64,000 nt of DNA from Takifugu bimaculatus. Its lineage: Eukaryota > Chordata > Actinopteri > Tetraodontiformes > Tetraodontidae. A program made the translations under genes and the position numbers. The notes beneath the pieces are model-generated. The model had not been told where the DNA came from, did no database searches, and saw only the letters and a list, made by a program, of their open reading frames with translations. The stretch is taken from positions 8,026,200-8,090,199 of the forward strand of contig CP034990.1 in assembly GCA_004026145.2 (NCBI GenBank), given 5' to 3'. Every line of letters starts with the position of its first letter. Position 1 is the stretch's first letter. Below, piece after piece: positions 1 through 12,959 of the stretch.

Positions 1-3000
1 AGATCACACTGAGTTTTCTGAGGCAAATGAAGCAGGATCAGCTGGCAGACTCTCTGCAGAGAAGTAAGTGCTGTTTTGTATCCAAGGTGCACACCACAAA
101 TACACAATTGTAGCCGCCATATTAGCGACCATAGCAACGAAAGCGGTTCCAAGTTTGTGGTTGAGTCAACATATTGATCATGAACATTGTCTGCTGTTCC
201 TTCAGAGTCTCTCGCTGTCATATGTCAACGTAACCTCAAGTCCAACTTGAGGAAAAAGTTCCAGTGTTTGTTTGAGGGGGTTCCCAAAGCCGGAGAGCCC
301 AGATTTCTGAATGAAATCTACACAGAGCTCAGCATCTCGCAGGCCTGCGGTGAAGAGGTCAAAGATCTACAAGAGTTTGGGGACATAGAAGCATCACGGA
401 CAACACAAAGTGCACCAACATTGGCCACATGTGAGAAAATGTTTACTCCTTTGTTTGGACCAGATGGATCAGTTAGAACTCTACTGACAAAGGGAGTGGC
501 CGGCATTGGTAAAACTGTGCTCACACAGAAGTTCATCCTGGACTGGGCTGAGGACAAAGTCAACCAAGGAATACAGCTCATCTTTCCATTCACTTTTCGA
601 GAGCTCAATTTGATGAAAGAGAGGAAGTGCAGTTTGGTAGAACTTCTTCATCGCTTCTTCACTGAAACCAAAGAGGCCGAAATCTGCAGATTTGAAGACT
701 TTCAGGTTTTGTTCATTTTTGACGGTCTAGATGAATGTCGCCTCCATCTGGACTTCCGCAACAGCCAGATCGTGACTGACGCCATGGAGGGAACCTCAGT
801 TGAAGTGCTGCTGACAAACCTGATTAAAGGGACGCTCCTCCCTACTGCACGCCTCTGTATAACCACCAGACCTGCAGCCGCCAGTCAGATCCCCCCTGAA
901 TTCATTGACATGGTGGCAGAGGTGAGAGGGTTTGGTGAGCTGCAGAAGCAGGAGTACTTCCACAAGAAGGTAAAGAAGTGGGAGCAGGCCAGGAGAATCA
1001 TCTCCCACATTGAGACATCGCGAAGCCTCCAGATCATGTGCCGTGTCCCAGTTTTCTGCTGGATCAGCGCTGAAGTTCTAGATCATGTGCTGAAAACTCA
1101 AGACATAGGCAATTTTCCACAAACGCTGACAAACATGTACCTCCACTTTCTGGTAGTCCAGACCACAAAGGCGAATGAAAAATATCACACAAGTGGGCCT
1201 ACAGATGCTCTCTGGAACCAAGAGACCAAGAAGACAATTTTCACACTGGGAAAACTTGCTTTTGACAATCTAGAGAAAGGAAACATTGTCTTCTATCAGT
1301 CCGACCTGGAAACATGTGGGATTGACACAAAAGCGGTCTTGATCTACTCGGGCCTTCTCACAGACATGGCCGATGACAGGACCAGACTGAAACAGGAGAA
1401 GGTGTTTTGTTTTGTACATCTGAGCATCCAGGAGTTCCTTGCGGCGCTCTATGTCCTCCTGACATTCATCAACAATGGCATCGATCTACTGAGAAAAAAA
1501 CAGTTCCCCCCTGAACTGTGTGTACCTTCACAACTCAAAACAAACCTTAAAAAGCTCTTCCAGACAGCCATTAACAAGGCTCTGCACTGTCCAAACGGCG
1601 ACCTGGACCTGTTTGTCCGCTTTCTTCTGGGTCTTTCGCTGGACACCAACCAGTCTGTTTTAAGAGGCCTTCTGCTGAAGGCAGGGAGTACGTCACAGAT
1701 CAAAAAGGATCTTGTAAAGTACATCAAGAAGAAACTTGGTGAATGTCCTTCTCCTGAGAGAAGCATTTATCTGTTAGAGTGTTTGAATGAGCTGAATGAC
1801 CAGTCTCTGGAGGAGGAGATCCAGCAGAGCGTCAGACCGGGACGCATCTTTGAGAACCAGCCTTCTCCATCTCAGTGGTCTGCAGTTGCATTCATTCTGC
1901 TCTCATCTCAGCAACAGCTGGACATCTTTGACTTGAGGACGTTCTCTGCTTCAGATGAGGGCCTCCTCTGGCTCCGCCCAGTGGTCAAAGCCTCAAAGAG
2001 GGCTGTGTAAGTCATAGCTAAGGTAAATTCTCCTACAGAAGAATAAAGATCATTCTCTCAGTGTTTCTCTCCATCAGGTTGAGTGACTCCAGCCTGTCGT
2101 CAAAAAGCTGCCAAGCTCTTGTGCCTGTTCTCTCCTCGAAGAACTGCAGTCTGAGAGAGTTGGACCTGAGTAACAATGACCTATACGATGCAGGCGTGAC
2201 GGTGCTCTCGGTTGGACTCACCAGTCCAAACTGTAGACTGGAAACACTCAGGTCAGTAACGAAAGTAATGAGCTTTACTATCGTAGACAGAGCGACAGTG
2301 CAGTTTGTGTTTTCTAGTTTTGCAAATAATTCTTAGGCATGCATCACCTCTGGTTTCACTTGACAAGTGACACCATGTTGTGCAACTACAGCTCTCCTAC
2401 GCCCCCTGGTGTGGAAATCAAAGCATCCCAAATTTTTACTGTTTGAGGCTGTAATGTTTCCTTTCCTAATGGCTGAATATTTTCAAGAACTGTCATCCCT
2501 GTTTCTCAGATGAGTGACAGTTACATTTAAGCAGCATTCAAGCCAGACACAATGAGACCAGCACAAGAGTGGATGATATTGTTACAAAACAGGACCCGAA
2601 CGCAGGCCAGGACACAATGGTGGAGTGGTCAAACAGTTTTATTTACAGGGGAGCAAACACTGACGACAGAAAACAGTCCTCCTGGACTGCAGGGGGATCG
2701 GCAGGCAGCGTCCGCCCGTCACAGGGCCATCGGCGAGTCCCCAACCAGACGCATTCCCCTGGACTGCGCGAACTCGGAACACCAGTGAGTCCTCAACCCG
2801 AAGCATTCCCCCTGGACTGCAGAGAACTCGGGAGTCCAGCGCGACACGCTCACCGGTCCAGCCACGGCATGAAGACCGCGAACGTGCCCCGAGACACTGA
2901 AGACAGGGCCAGTCCTCCTAGACTGCAAGGGGAGCAGGAACGGTCCTCCAGGAGACACGGAACAGGAGCGGCCCTCCAGGGAAACCGGAAGCTCAGGAAC

Positions 3001-4916
3001 AGGAGTGGCCCTCCAGGGAAACCGGAAGCTCAGGAACAGGAGCGACCCTCCAGGAAACGCAGAGCACCAACACACAACAGGGGAGGCGACTAAACAGCCT
3101 CACCACGAACAGACACCCTTACAAACACCAAGGAAACCGAACAGACACCTCTCACATACAGAAGGAAGACGAACAAACACCCACACTAGACAAACAGACA
3201 CACTCCCCACGCGAACAGACACCCTGGCAGGCACAACCTGCTAAATTTGGCAACAAGATGCAAAATTGCCCACAGGTGCGCCCAAATTGTGCTCCCCTCC
3301 ACCCCCTGCAGGACAAAGACCGACACAACCCAGAAACCCCAACAGATATTACATTTTGGAGGAGGGGATGTGATCAGAGATCAGTACCCAGATCTCAACG
3401 TAGGCGGTAAACAAGTTTCTCCTTCATTACAGACTATCGGGATGTCACATTGGAGAAACAGGCTGTAAAAACCTGGCTCTGGCTCTGGAATCCAACCCGG
3501 CCCACCTGAGAGAGTTGGACTTGAGCTTCAATCACCCGGGAGACTCAGCACTGGAGCTGCTTTCTGCTGCAGTAAAAAACCCACGCTGGAAACTGGAAAC
3601 TCTCAAGTACAGTCAAACACACAGTACACGCCGTAAGCATTTTCCCTTTCTGTCATTCAATTTCTTTTGTCCCCCTCCAGGACTGATCATTGCGGGAGCT
3701 GCCGAATGAGACCTTCACCCCGCCGGTGTAAGTATGAAAAATGGTCCAAACCTTGCAACTCCACAAGCATGGTTGTACACTCAAATGAGCAGTTCTGTGA
3801 TGGAATATTCAGACACTTGTAAGGCACAAAGTTGAGGCAGGCAGTACTTTATAGAGGTGTGCGCATGGGTTCTTGGTGCACAGCTCTGGCTGGTGCCAAG
3901 CAAGCAAACAGAGGACTTCAACAACTAGGTACCAAAGATTTGCTCTGAAAGGATAGGCGCTGAGACTAAAAGGTAAAAACTTTAAAAAGATTATCATTTC
4001 AACCAAAGGTCACAATTTTGGACATTTTTGGACTGTAACCTTTTGTTGAAAAATGTTGTAATAAATGCAAGACATTTTCAGTAAGAACAGCTGTATATTT
4101 TGTTTGAGGTGGAGATTTAATTCCGTTTTCTGATGCCATTCTTTACTTAAGAATAAGAATAAGAATTTCTTGTGGAATGAGGAGGCAGGACAGGTGCATT
4201 TGTGTAGAATGCTGAAATGATATGAAACAGCTGTTGTATGTGCTGCGATTGCACAGTTGCTACTCTGTTGACTTTATAAATTTGGAAATGATTTGGGGAA
4301 GAGACTGAACTGCGTGCACACACCTAACATTGTGTCTTCGATGCTTTCTGCTTCAGTTTTCTGTCAGTTTTCACTGGACCCAAACACAGCAGCCACAAAT
4401 CTCATGTTGTCAGAAAACAACAGACATGCAGCACTTGTGAAAGAAAAGCAGCTGTATCCGGATCACCCAGACAGGTTCTTCAATTGGACTCAGGTGTTGA
4501 CTACAGAAGGAGTGACTGGGCGCTGTTACTGGGAAGTTAAGTGGAACGGAAGGGTGAACATAGGTGTGGCCTATAGCAGAACGAGGAAGAGCAGGGATGA
4601 CTATGATTGCTGCCTGGGACGCACCGCCCAGTCGTGGAGTCTCCTCTTCTCTGCTCAGGGTTGCACTGCATGGCACAATAACATCCCCACCAACGTTTCA
4701 CAAGCACCCAGTCGCTCTGGCAGGGTGGGGGTCTATATGAACTGGTCCGCTGGCATCGTGTCGTTCTACTCTCTCCCCTCCTCTGGGATCAGAACCCAGG
4801 TCCACCTCTACACCTTCCACTCAACATTCACTGAGCCACTCTTCCCCGCATTTGGTTTTGAACGCTTGTGTGACTTTGGAACAGAGTCGCAGTTCAGTTT
4901 ACCTGCCGCAGATTGA
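1..4916 (+). CDS. NLRC3-like NLR receptor (FISNA-NACHT-LRR-B30.2), 5' truncated by window edge
   Basis: Exons read by splice sites and phase: <1-63, 206-2006, 2078-2251, 3433-3606, 3681-3727, 4357-4916. The first fragment encodes the end of an N-terminal domain (ITLSFLRQMKQDQLADSLQR). The 1.8-kb exon holds the FISNA segment, then a NACHT ATPase with Walker A GVAGIGKT at 493-516 and Walker B LFIFDGLDEC at 709-738. Exons 2078-2251 and 3433-3606 are each exactly 174 nt, the usual LRR exon size of fish NLR-C genes, with RELDLSNNDL and RELDLSFNHP cores. The last exon encodes PRY-SPRY (LDPNTAATNLMLSENN, YWEVKWNG) and stops at 4914-4916. All phases join in frame. Known of the family: cytosolic innate-immune sensors, greatly expanded in teleosts. 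Odd: only two LRR exons remain, and the intron between them carries a repeat. The start codon lies outside the window. The exact ligand and paralogue cannot be named. Confidence 0.92.
2555..3410 (+). repeat. Dispersed repeat inserted in the NLR LRR intron
   Basis: The intron between the two LRR exons is about 1.2 kb. It holds a GC-rich segment that begins near a GGACCCGAACGCAGG motif, followed by a TTTTATTTACAGGGGAGCAA stretch and a repeated phrase of the type CCTGGACTGCAG. The same phrases, including GCACGCTCACC and GGCATG blocks, recur at 20890-21123, so this is a dispersed family. No open frame in it looks like a real protein. The exact ends are uncertain. Confidence 0.65.
2961..3064. repeat. 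37-bp minisatellite, about 2.7 copies
   Basis: Units start at 2961, 2998 and 3035, each beginning AACAGGAG and containing CCCTCCAGG; the first two also contain AAACCGGAAGCTCAGG. The first two are near identical and the third is partial. It lies inside the dispersed repeat in the NLR intron. Confidence 0.85.
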
Positions 4917-5760
4917 AGACTGAAAACTTTATTACAGTCGCATCCACTGTAACACTGTAACGCATGTCAATGATGAAATTGTTTAAACGCTTCAAGTGAT
5001 CATTTTTAAATATGCATATTTGATCTGTCAGCTAATCCAGATAAAACCAGCGTTTTAAAAAAAATCATATTTCCACATGAATGCAGCCTGTGTGTAGAGG
5101 TCACCCGGATGAGGTGAAGATCATATACAGCAGCCTCCAAAATAAACATAAGCACTTATTTTACTGTAACAATGAAAAACAATGAATGATATGAACCCAT
5201 TTCCTCTTTTAAAATATGTAACGATGCTGCCAGTAACCGCAATGTGTAATGTCTCCACCCCTGTGTTGTGTTTATGCCCCAGTCTTTGTCTTTGTGGTTG
5301 TGTGTTTGTCTTGTTTTAGTGCCAGCGTCCAAGCTTTGTTTTCTTGCCTGATCTTAAGATATATTTTTTGAATGTTTATTGCCCGTAAATTTGATCTGCC
5401 TTTGCTTGCTGATTTTGTACTCCTGCCTTTGCTGCCTGACCGTCTGTGTACTGACCATTTGGATTATTAAAACCCTCTTTGTATCTCGACGTCTGTGGAG
5501 TTTTTGTTTGAGTCCAGTAATTTAAGTGTGACGTGGAGATTTAATTTCCTGCTTCAATCAGATGGAGAGTTTAACAATTTCGTTGTGACTGAGATTACAT
5601 CTGGTTATCTTGGTTAACTCCAGGAATGTCTTCTTTATCTGTCTGAAGGCATATTTATGCAGGCAGGTAATTACATGATGTGCAGATAAGAAAAAGTAAA
5701 CATTATATACCTGAAAGAGCTGGCAGATGAGATTTTAGTTGGATTATTTTGTTGGTCACC
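4917..5760. other. NLR 3' flank with polyA signal and a repeat fragment
   Basis: An AATAAA lies near 5141, about 225 bases after the NLR stop, and could end that transcript. From about 5255 to 5520 the sequence has the layout of a common fish repeat in reverse orientation: pyrimidine-rich CTTTGTCTTTGTGG and TGCCTGACC phrases, ATTATTAAAACC, then a GAGTCCAGT end. No gene was seen. Confidence 0.5.
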
Positions 5761-5819
5761 ATTGCCAGAAGTCAGCCATAACATGACCACCTATTTTGAG
5801 CTCCAACATAGTAGAAACA

Positions 5820-7060
5820 GAGGTGTCCATTTGCAGTCAAAATGGATCCTCATGCTCCTGAGGAAGAATACTCATATCAAGGGTATTCAGCATGTTGGAG
5901 TGGACCATAAAGTCTCCCTTTATGTGGATGGAATGTTATTGTACATATCACAACCTGCCTTTAGATACCTTCCCTTTCAGAATTTGCTTCAAGAAATATA
6001 AATATCCTGGAATCTTGATAACCAGCAAACGTAAGGATTTGTACACAGATTTTTATTTTTTACAAAATCTTTTGTTTCAAAGTCAAACAATTATATTCTT
6101 TTGAACTTTTATATGGCACAAGAAACCACCTTAAATAGAGAAGTATACTTCAGAGACCTTACTGGATCAGAGGTACGGCTGTCCTAAACACCACTGATGT
6201 TCTGGAGGAACAATGATACGGCAGCTCCAGTGTAGGCAATCCTCTCTGTCAGCTTTATTGTGCATCTGTACCTGTCTCTCACTTCTCCTTCATCAAGATG
6301 GTTATACACGCAGTTAATCTTTGGAATCAATTCAGGAGGTCCTGCACCAAAAATCGCAAAATACCAAATGGAAAAGGTTTGATCTCTGTGTCTGATCTCT
6401 ATATTAAGGATGCTTTTGCCTCCTTTTAACAAATGGATCAGAGGTACAATATCTCCAGATCCCATTTCCATAGGTTGCTGCAGCTTTGGAATTTTCTAGC
6501 ACGAACTGTGGTTGCTTTCTAATGTCCCCTCCCACTTCTCTACTACACATGGTTTTGCATTTTGAAATCAGCCACAAACTGAGCTATCAGCTTGATTTAT
6601 GATTTAATCAACACACACAATCAATCTAACAAATGTAAACATCCTTAATGAATAGGTGGGAAACTGACTTTGGTGAGGCGATCTTAGAAGACCTCTATTT
6701 GGCACGCTGCCATTCAGTTGAAAGGTGTCTGTCTACTCTGCTCCAAGGTCAGGCTTGTAAGGATGGATGCTGACATCGATCCCAAATGTGACAGATGCAG
6801 CCCAGCTCCTGCCACACTTCTGCACATCTTCTGGAATTGACCAAAGGTTCATTCATTCTGGCAAAACATTTTTTGAACTTTGTCTTAGATATGTGGGACA
6901 ATAGTAGAGCCATTACCATATATTCCTTTGTTTGGAGTGGTGGGAAACCACCACGATGGCCTTCTGCTGTCTTTTAGCTGTAAGACTGAAATGGAAAGAC
7001 TCTGCTCTGCCATCATTTAACCACTAAATTAGGGAAGTACTGTGTCCTAACAAACTGGAA
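5820..7060 (+). mobile_element. Decayed LINE-1-like ORF2 fragment (RT to C-terminus)
   Basis: Broken frames on the plus strand read in the order of an L1-clade ORF2. A reverse transcriptase segment HKVSLYVDGMLLYIS (about 5905-5950) aligns by eye with the family's usual HKVSLYADDLLLY, so the catalytic YADD is changed to YVDG. Next comes a YPGILIT segment, a WNQFRR/VSDLYIKDAFASF stretch near 6330-6425, and a C-terminal KCDRC zinc-knuckle-like motif followed by HIFWN near 6790-6840. Several stops and frame changes separate the pieces. There is no 5' part and no complete ORF, so this is an old, immobile 3' fragment. Confidence 0.7.
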
Positions 7061-7749
7061 AAGATCAAGTACAGTGATCTACTGAGACATTTTACACCAT
7101 CAGGCAGCCTTTTCTGAGCTCTGTTTAATACTAAATGCTGAAAATATAATGTAAATCCTTTTATTTTTGCTGTACTGGTTTTATGTTTGATGATGGCAAT
7201 GTATGTTGTATTTAGACTTTTTTCTTTCTAATGTAATGGTAATTTTTGGGTGGGTTTAATTTCCTCTATAATTTTCCCTTTTTTCTCATTTTCTTTTACT
7301 ATTTTTGATTTTTCTTTGTTGCATTATACGGTCCCAATATAATGGTAAAAAAAAGACTAAATAAAAACACAAAAAGCAAACAACCATTAAAAACAGAATT
7401 AATTGGACTTTAATCAGTTTTGTCTGCAGTACAGTCACATCTATACTTTCTGTTTCAGGCTTAGGTGATTGATGATTGACAGAAAAAGAGTTGCGTGTTC
7501 CCGAAAGAAGGTGAGTAACAAGTGTGACCAGTTTTTTCTCAGCAGTGCTTATAGAAGAATGCATTTCCTGATACCCAATGAGCAGTTATGAAAGGTAAAG
7601 TTGAGTTTTTTCTTGTCAAATACACATTTAACAAAAACTACAAGACAACAATAGTGGCCAAGAGTAATCCAAATGTTCTCTTGGTGTCAAACACATGGCC
7701 AGCAATGACACTGCCCACATCAACGAGATTTACAGATTTATACATACAT

Positions 7750-7751
7750 AC

Positions 7752-7814
<63 letters not shown>
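7750..7814. repeat. (CA)n microsatellite
   Basis: About 32 CA units with a few GC interruptions. It produces the Thr-His open frame on this strand, which is not a gene. Confidence 0.95.
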
Positions 7815-7819
<5 letters not shown>

Positions 7820-10800
7820 ACGCACAGCCAGTGTGAGGGAGACCTGATCAAACAGTTCAAACTAGATCATTCAGATTCGATGTTCACTCGATGGGTTTCT
7901 TCCCAGACCTGGATGAATGCATCAGTCAGCATGGTCTGATCCTGGTACCTAACAGCAGTCGGGGTACATCAGGTTAGCTCGTGGGGATCTAAGATATGAT
8001 TCCACCGCAATTTTGCTGAAAAACAAATTTTTGACTTTGGCAGTAAAATTTGCTTCTCAAATTAATTATCAGCTTTCTTTGGTGGTATTTAATAAACAGG
8101 GATTTTTATAAAGGGGGCTGTTATATTTAAATTACTATGGTATGTGCATAAAAATACAACACTCGCTTCCAATAGACCTCAAACCAGGAAATAAAAACTC
8201 TTTTCTTGGAATCTGTCTGTGTAGAATCCTCACGTGTGTTCCTGACACACCACATCCATACTAATGTTTTCATTTGCAAAGACGTGGGCACAGACTTTTA
8301 ACCCGAAGGACCGGATCACTGAACCGCACACATGGTTCACCCGCATATGAAAAGCACACTCATATAAAACACATAATTAATACTTTTAAATGACTCTGTG
8401 AGAATTCCACGAACACCTATAGCTGCTCCTGCACATTTAGGTATCAGACGCCTTCAAAACCTACTACAGCGGTAACTGTAGCCACCATAGGTCCCTCGGA
8501 GTTGGCTGAATCCCTCTGTGCACGGTGTATCTATCACTCACTCACTCGCGCTCTATAAAAACCTGAGTGCTCTCTTTCTCTGAAGTAAGGTGGTAATTTC
8601 CACAACATGGAGGACACTTTGTGGCATTTACAATGTGCTCTTGTCCATGATTATTATAGTATCATGAAAAAGTGCTTCAGAGATACTCTTCATCATATTT
8701 TGAAATGTGATCTATCGTGATGTCTATGTAAAAGAGGAACAATTTTCCACAGAGGTACAGTGCCACATGGAGGAATATTTATGACCTCAAATGCAGTTTT
8801 GACATAAAAATAAACAAATAAATGAATACATATTACAGCATAAAGAATATTTTGCATGTAAAGACGAAAAGACACTAAGAGGATACAGTGAAATTGGTGA
8901 ACTTAAACGGAAGCGTCAGTTTAAAAAAAGTTTTTGATTTTTGAAGTTTTGATTATTGACTGATGCCACAGTTTGTTTATTTAGATTAAATTGTGGTGGA
9001 GGCAGTTTATAAAGCACTGCCTTTATGTGATTGCCAACCACAGAGAGCAGCATGGGATGGAAATTGGAGCCTTGACCGCTCTGAATAATTATTCCAAACA
9101 CAAACAATGACTTGTGTCATTGCTTTTACTAGTTATAGTTCTGAGTGGATAAGCTGCTTTTTACTCAGCACATGACAGTCAGCAAATAATTGTGAGCCAG
9201 TTCTGGATAGGTCAACGAGGCAACAGCCCAACATGGTCAATAATTAAATGCTCAAATGGCTGTTTGACTGCCTGGGTTGGTTTAGTGACATGTGCGACAC
9301 TTTTTGATATATACTGAGAGATCATGCTTCAGGCAGGGCCCAAAACAGTACTGCAACAGCAGGTCGTATCTTTCCTTTACCTCCGGAGGCTAGTCTACTT
9401 TTCTTTTTTTTTTTACAAGTTTGAAACGCTAATGCTCGGAACTTTCTTGGCACTATGAAGTGAATAACAGGTTCCCTAACAATAGCTTCTCTATCAGGCA
9501 CCCGGTCTTTCAACAATAATTTCCCTGAAGAGAATATGCTTTGGCATGAAAGTGAAAACACTCAGCCAGACACATCTTTTAAACTAGAATCCTTCTTGCT
9601 TAGCAAACAAACCCAGACTGTCACATAGACTTAAAGAGATCAGGCAAAGTTACACAAACCTCTGCAGTTCCACCCCTCCACTTTCTCGGTAGTAGAACCG
9701 TGTGCATCACGTGCACTGGCACTGTCACAGCACAGGCCAGAGACATAATGGCAACATCTGATACACTTTCTGGCTGACCTTGAATAGGTATAACTTACTG
9801 GCTATATTAGGGAAGTGGACTGGACACTAATTTTCAAGGCCCAATGCCTTTGCAGCAACTACCGTACATTTCACCTACTGACTGCCTTTTCGCACATGCC
9901 ATGATCACTCTTAGAAAGAGTCTGATGCCCCTTTTTGGTGAATATAACTCTCTCAGCACACCTTATCAGAACTTGATGCATTGAAAAGGCTTTTTTGAAT
10001 AAAAGCAGACTCATCGGCCAACAATGCCACCTGACCTGCTGTACTAACTTTATGGTCCATGATGTAATTACCCACATTATTAGATACAAAGTTTTTAGTT
10101 CTAATTCCATGTTACCAAGTCACACAGTTTCCCAAAATGTGTCAGTCTCTGATGCTGCCCGAACAACCAAACTGAGTCAGTCAGATCTTGCACAAACTCG
10201 ATGAGGGTGAGCCATGTTCTTTTGGTTTGTGTGCATTTGAATGTTTTGTTATACCAAAAGGCCATGTTGATGGCAAGCTGTACTGCGGGGGTGGTGCAGG
10301 ATGTTGTTCAAAAGAAAGGTGGGTAATCATGCAGCAGGTGTGCCGCTGACAGTGGACACACACAGATTCTTACCGTCGCCATCGTCCTTGTTTTATGATA
10401 CTGTCGCAAATGGAAGGCTTTCTTCTTTGACTTTTCATTCAACTTAATGTAAGTGTTGCAGCGATGACAGCTGCGTATTTGTTAAGGGCACAAGACCATA
10501 AATGTGAGTCTGTGAACTTCATGATGTGCAATTTAAATATTCAAATCCAGTTGAAACAGAAATTAAACTTAAAGCTCTTTTAAAACAGGCTGGAAATACA
10601 GCGTGTGGCAGTCACTGATATGCTGAAGACACGCATACACGTAATCTACACGAGGAAAAAGAAGTTACTCCTTACCTACAAAGTTAACATTGTACATATC
10701 ACATTACATGCTTGCTCTGTCAGCATTCTGATGCACTGTAGGTCCGGACTTTTCCTGCAGTTAGAGTTTCCTGTTATCGCTAGCAGATGTACAGAGAAGT

Positions 10801-11603
10801 CATGTATGCATCTAATTGATACTCAGGTGCAATACTCACGTCAATAGCCCAAATAGATTTCACACAGCTGTGGCCGTGCATCACAGTTAAGGCTTGTAGA
10901 ATAGCTGTAAAGTTTGATGCGTGGTGAAGCTGTATGCTAATCGCCTGAAACATTTATTTGACCTGACAGAAAGATCATAACAAACGATCTCATTGATAGT
11001 TAAAGCTAACTCAGGCCAAGTAGGTAGGCTGGGAGGGAGATGATGGAGGATTAAAATGAAGGATTAGGTTGGATTAAAGCAAGGTGTAATACATACGGAC
11101 GGCTGTTTAGAAACGTGTCACTATGCCCACAGTAGCACTGTGATGAGCTTTTTTTGTTTGCACTGTTGCAGTATTACATATCTAGAGAATTGTGTGTGGA
11201 ATAAAGGCCTGTGAAAGTGTGCATGTTTGAAGATGAGGGGGAGGTGAAGAAAGCATGGCGTGCAGACTTTGTCAGGGAAGTTCCATGCACACACATGCCG
11301 CTGCTGAGAAATCTGAATATTTCAGCTAACAAATCCAGAATGATGACAAGAAGAGGGGTCAAGAGATGGACGGACTGATCTTCTGACAGTATTTTCCTGT
11401 TCATGCGTCAGCCATGTGAGTCCTCCAACAAAAGACGAGGAAAAGGAAATTACTTCCCCAAATAGTTTTTTTAAAACCATATGTATTGAAACATATAACA
11501 GATTTATAGTATTTGCTATTTCAAATTTTCAGATTGTACTTCAGCAAACATTACATGTTAGCATGTAAGTCAATAGTTACAGAATCTTTTTTTTAGCTCT
11601 GTG

Positions 11604-11677
<74 letters not shown>
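11604..11677. repeat. (TCTG)n tetranucleotide microsatellite
   Basis: About 18 uninterrupted TCTG/TGTC units. A copy of the fish GT-linked dispersed repeat directly follows. Confidence 0.95.
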
Positions 11678-11678
<1 letters not shown>

Positions 11679-11890
11679 GTCTCTGTGTATGTGTGTTCTT
11701 ATATATGAACATCATAAGGGCCAAAATATACATTTCACCAGCAAACTTGAGGCATTTTGCCTCAGAGGTGTGTTTGAGGGTCCAGGGGTTTACTGTAAGT
11801 GGACAGGTGAGGGTTACAGTAAGAGGCTGAGGAATGCATTATGTCACTGAAAGGCCTTAGAAAGAAAAAAGAACAGATGTGTGTGAGAAC
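11660..11890 (+). repeat. GT-linked dispersed repeat, copy 1
   Basis: It has phrases in the order of the family: GTTCTTATATATGAACATCA, GTTTGAGGGTCCAGGGG, GGAATGCATTATGTCACTGA and a CCTTAGAAAG end near a TGTGTGTGAG run. Related copies lie near 15.6, 25.9, 44.8, 45.9 and 48.0 kb. It abuts a microsatellite, as most of the other copies do. Confidence 0.6.
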
Positions 11891-12809
11891 ATATAAGGTG
11901 AGATGGGAATGCACTGACTGGAACATGCAGTTTTTCCACATGTCTGCATCTCACACTGTCTGTTGACATCAGAGCTCAACTGTACTTTCAGTCAGCTTTA
12001 ATTACCTGGAAACATTCGCAGTAATTACAGCACGGAAACATATGGGAGAAGATCGGAAAATAACGATCAACAATTGCAAAAGTACTTTGGGAGTATTGCT
12101 CCCACACTGAGAAGACTAAACTAAATATTGACTTTAACCCAGTCAGGCTGAATTAAAGACTGATTTGAACTTTTAATACCCCTGTTGAGTAATACGTATA
12201 ATGTTTTGTCCCCCTGTGATAACTCTGTGGTGTCATACAATATTTGAAAACTTCAAATGACTGCAGGGGTAAAATGTGGGAGGCAGATTTCACTGACATC
12301 ATTGACCTTTGTCACTCTTTGTGTTCAGTTTCAGGGACACATGTGAGAAAGGCTGAGTTGCACGTGCTTTTTTGACAAGTTTGACAACAATGTGCTTCCT
12401 GGTCAACGCAATTCTCAACGCTATTTATGTTCGACGCCATCTCAGAAGAGTTTTATGTCACTAGTGTTTTTATAAAGTGTAAATATGCAGTTTTACACAA
12501 GACAAATTTATACAAACAGCTTTGTTGTTTGTTTTACATGAGTAATGTTGCACAGAATATCGTGAAGTTGCCGTGATTGTGCGTGAAACCTCAAGAACAT
12601 TAATGCTTAATCATTGTCAACATCACCACCATCCACATCATCCACCAATCAGGAGCCCAGAAAGTTAGCCCTGTAAATTGCCTTCATTATTTCTCGCTGA
12701 GCACTTTGTGAGGTGCACCCTCTCAAATTCCAGACCTTGCTTGACTGACAGTTGACAGCAGACAAATACCTGCCCTCCCACCCAGTGGGAGGACCATAAG
12801 GCATAAGCA

Positions 12810-12816
12810 TATATAG
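12810..12816 (+). promoter_or_regulatory. TATA box of astacin gene A
   Basis: TATATAG lies 144 bases before the gene A start codon, in a similar position to the TATA boxes of genes B and D. The transcription start would be near 12840. Confidence 0.55.
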
Positions 12817-12959
12817 CACATGGAGAGAAGCACCTGCTTCACTGAACCTCCGGGTACGACAGATACGCTCCTCACCGACCGCCACCTCTTCGTGGATGAC
12901 CCTTTGATGTTCTGACTGCCAGGTCTTACTGTTCTTTCACATTCTGGGATCAGCTGAAG

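Larger units (their letters stand above)
7061..12780. other. Intergenic stretch, no gene seen
   Basis: All open frames are short and lack family features. It holds a CA microsatellite near 7.8 kb, a TCTG tract at 11.6 kb followed by a dispersed repeat, and AT-rich unique-looking DNA. No RNA gene was recognised. Confidence 0.5.

Noticed and set aside
2569..3093. 174-codon frame in the NLR intron and its minus-strand shadow
   Set aside because: It lies in a dispersed repeat with a 37-bp minisatellite and has no protein-like conservation.
6184..6471. 95-codon minus-strand frame
   Set aside because: The plus strand of this interval reads as the decayed LINE ORF2; the minus frame is its shadow.
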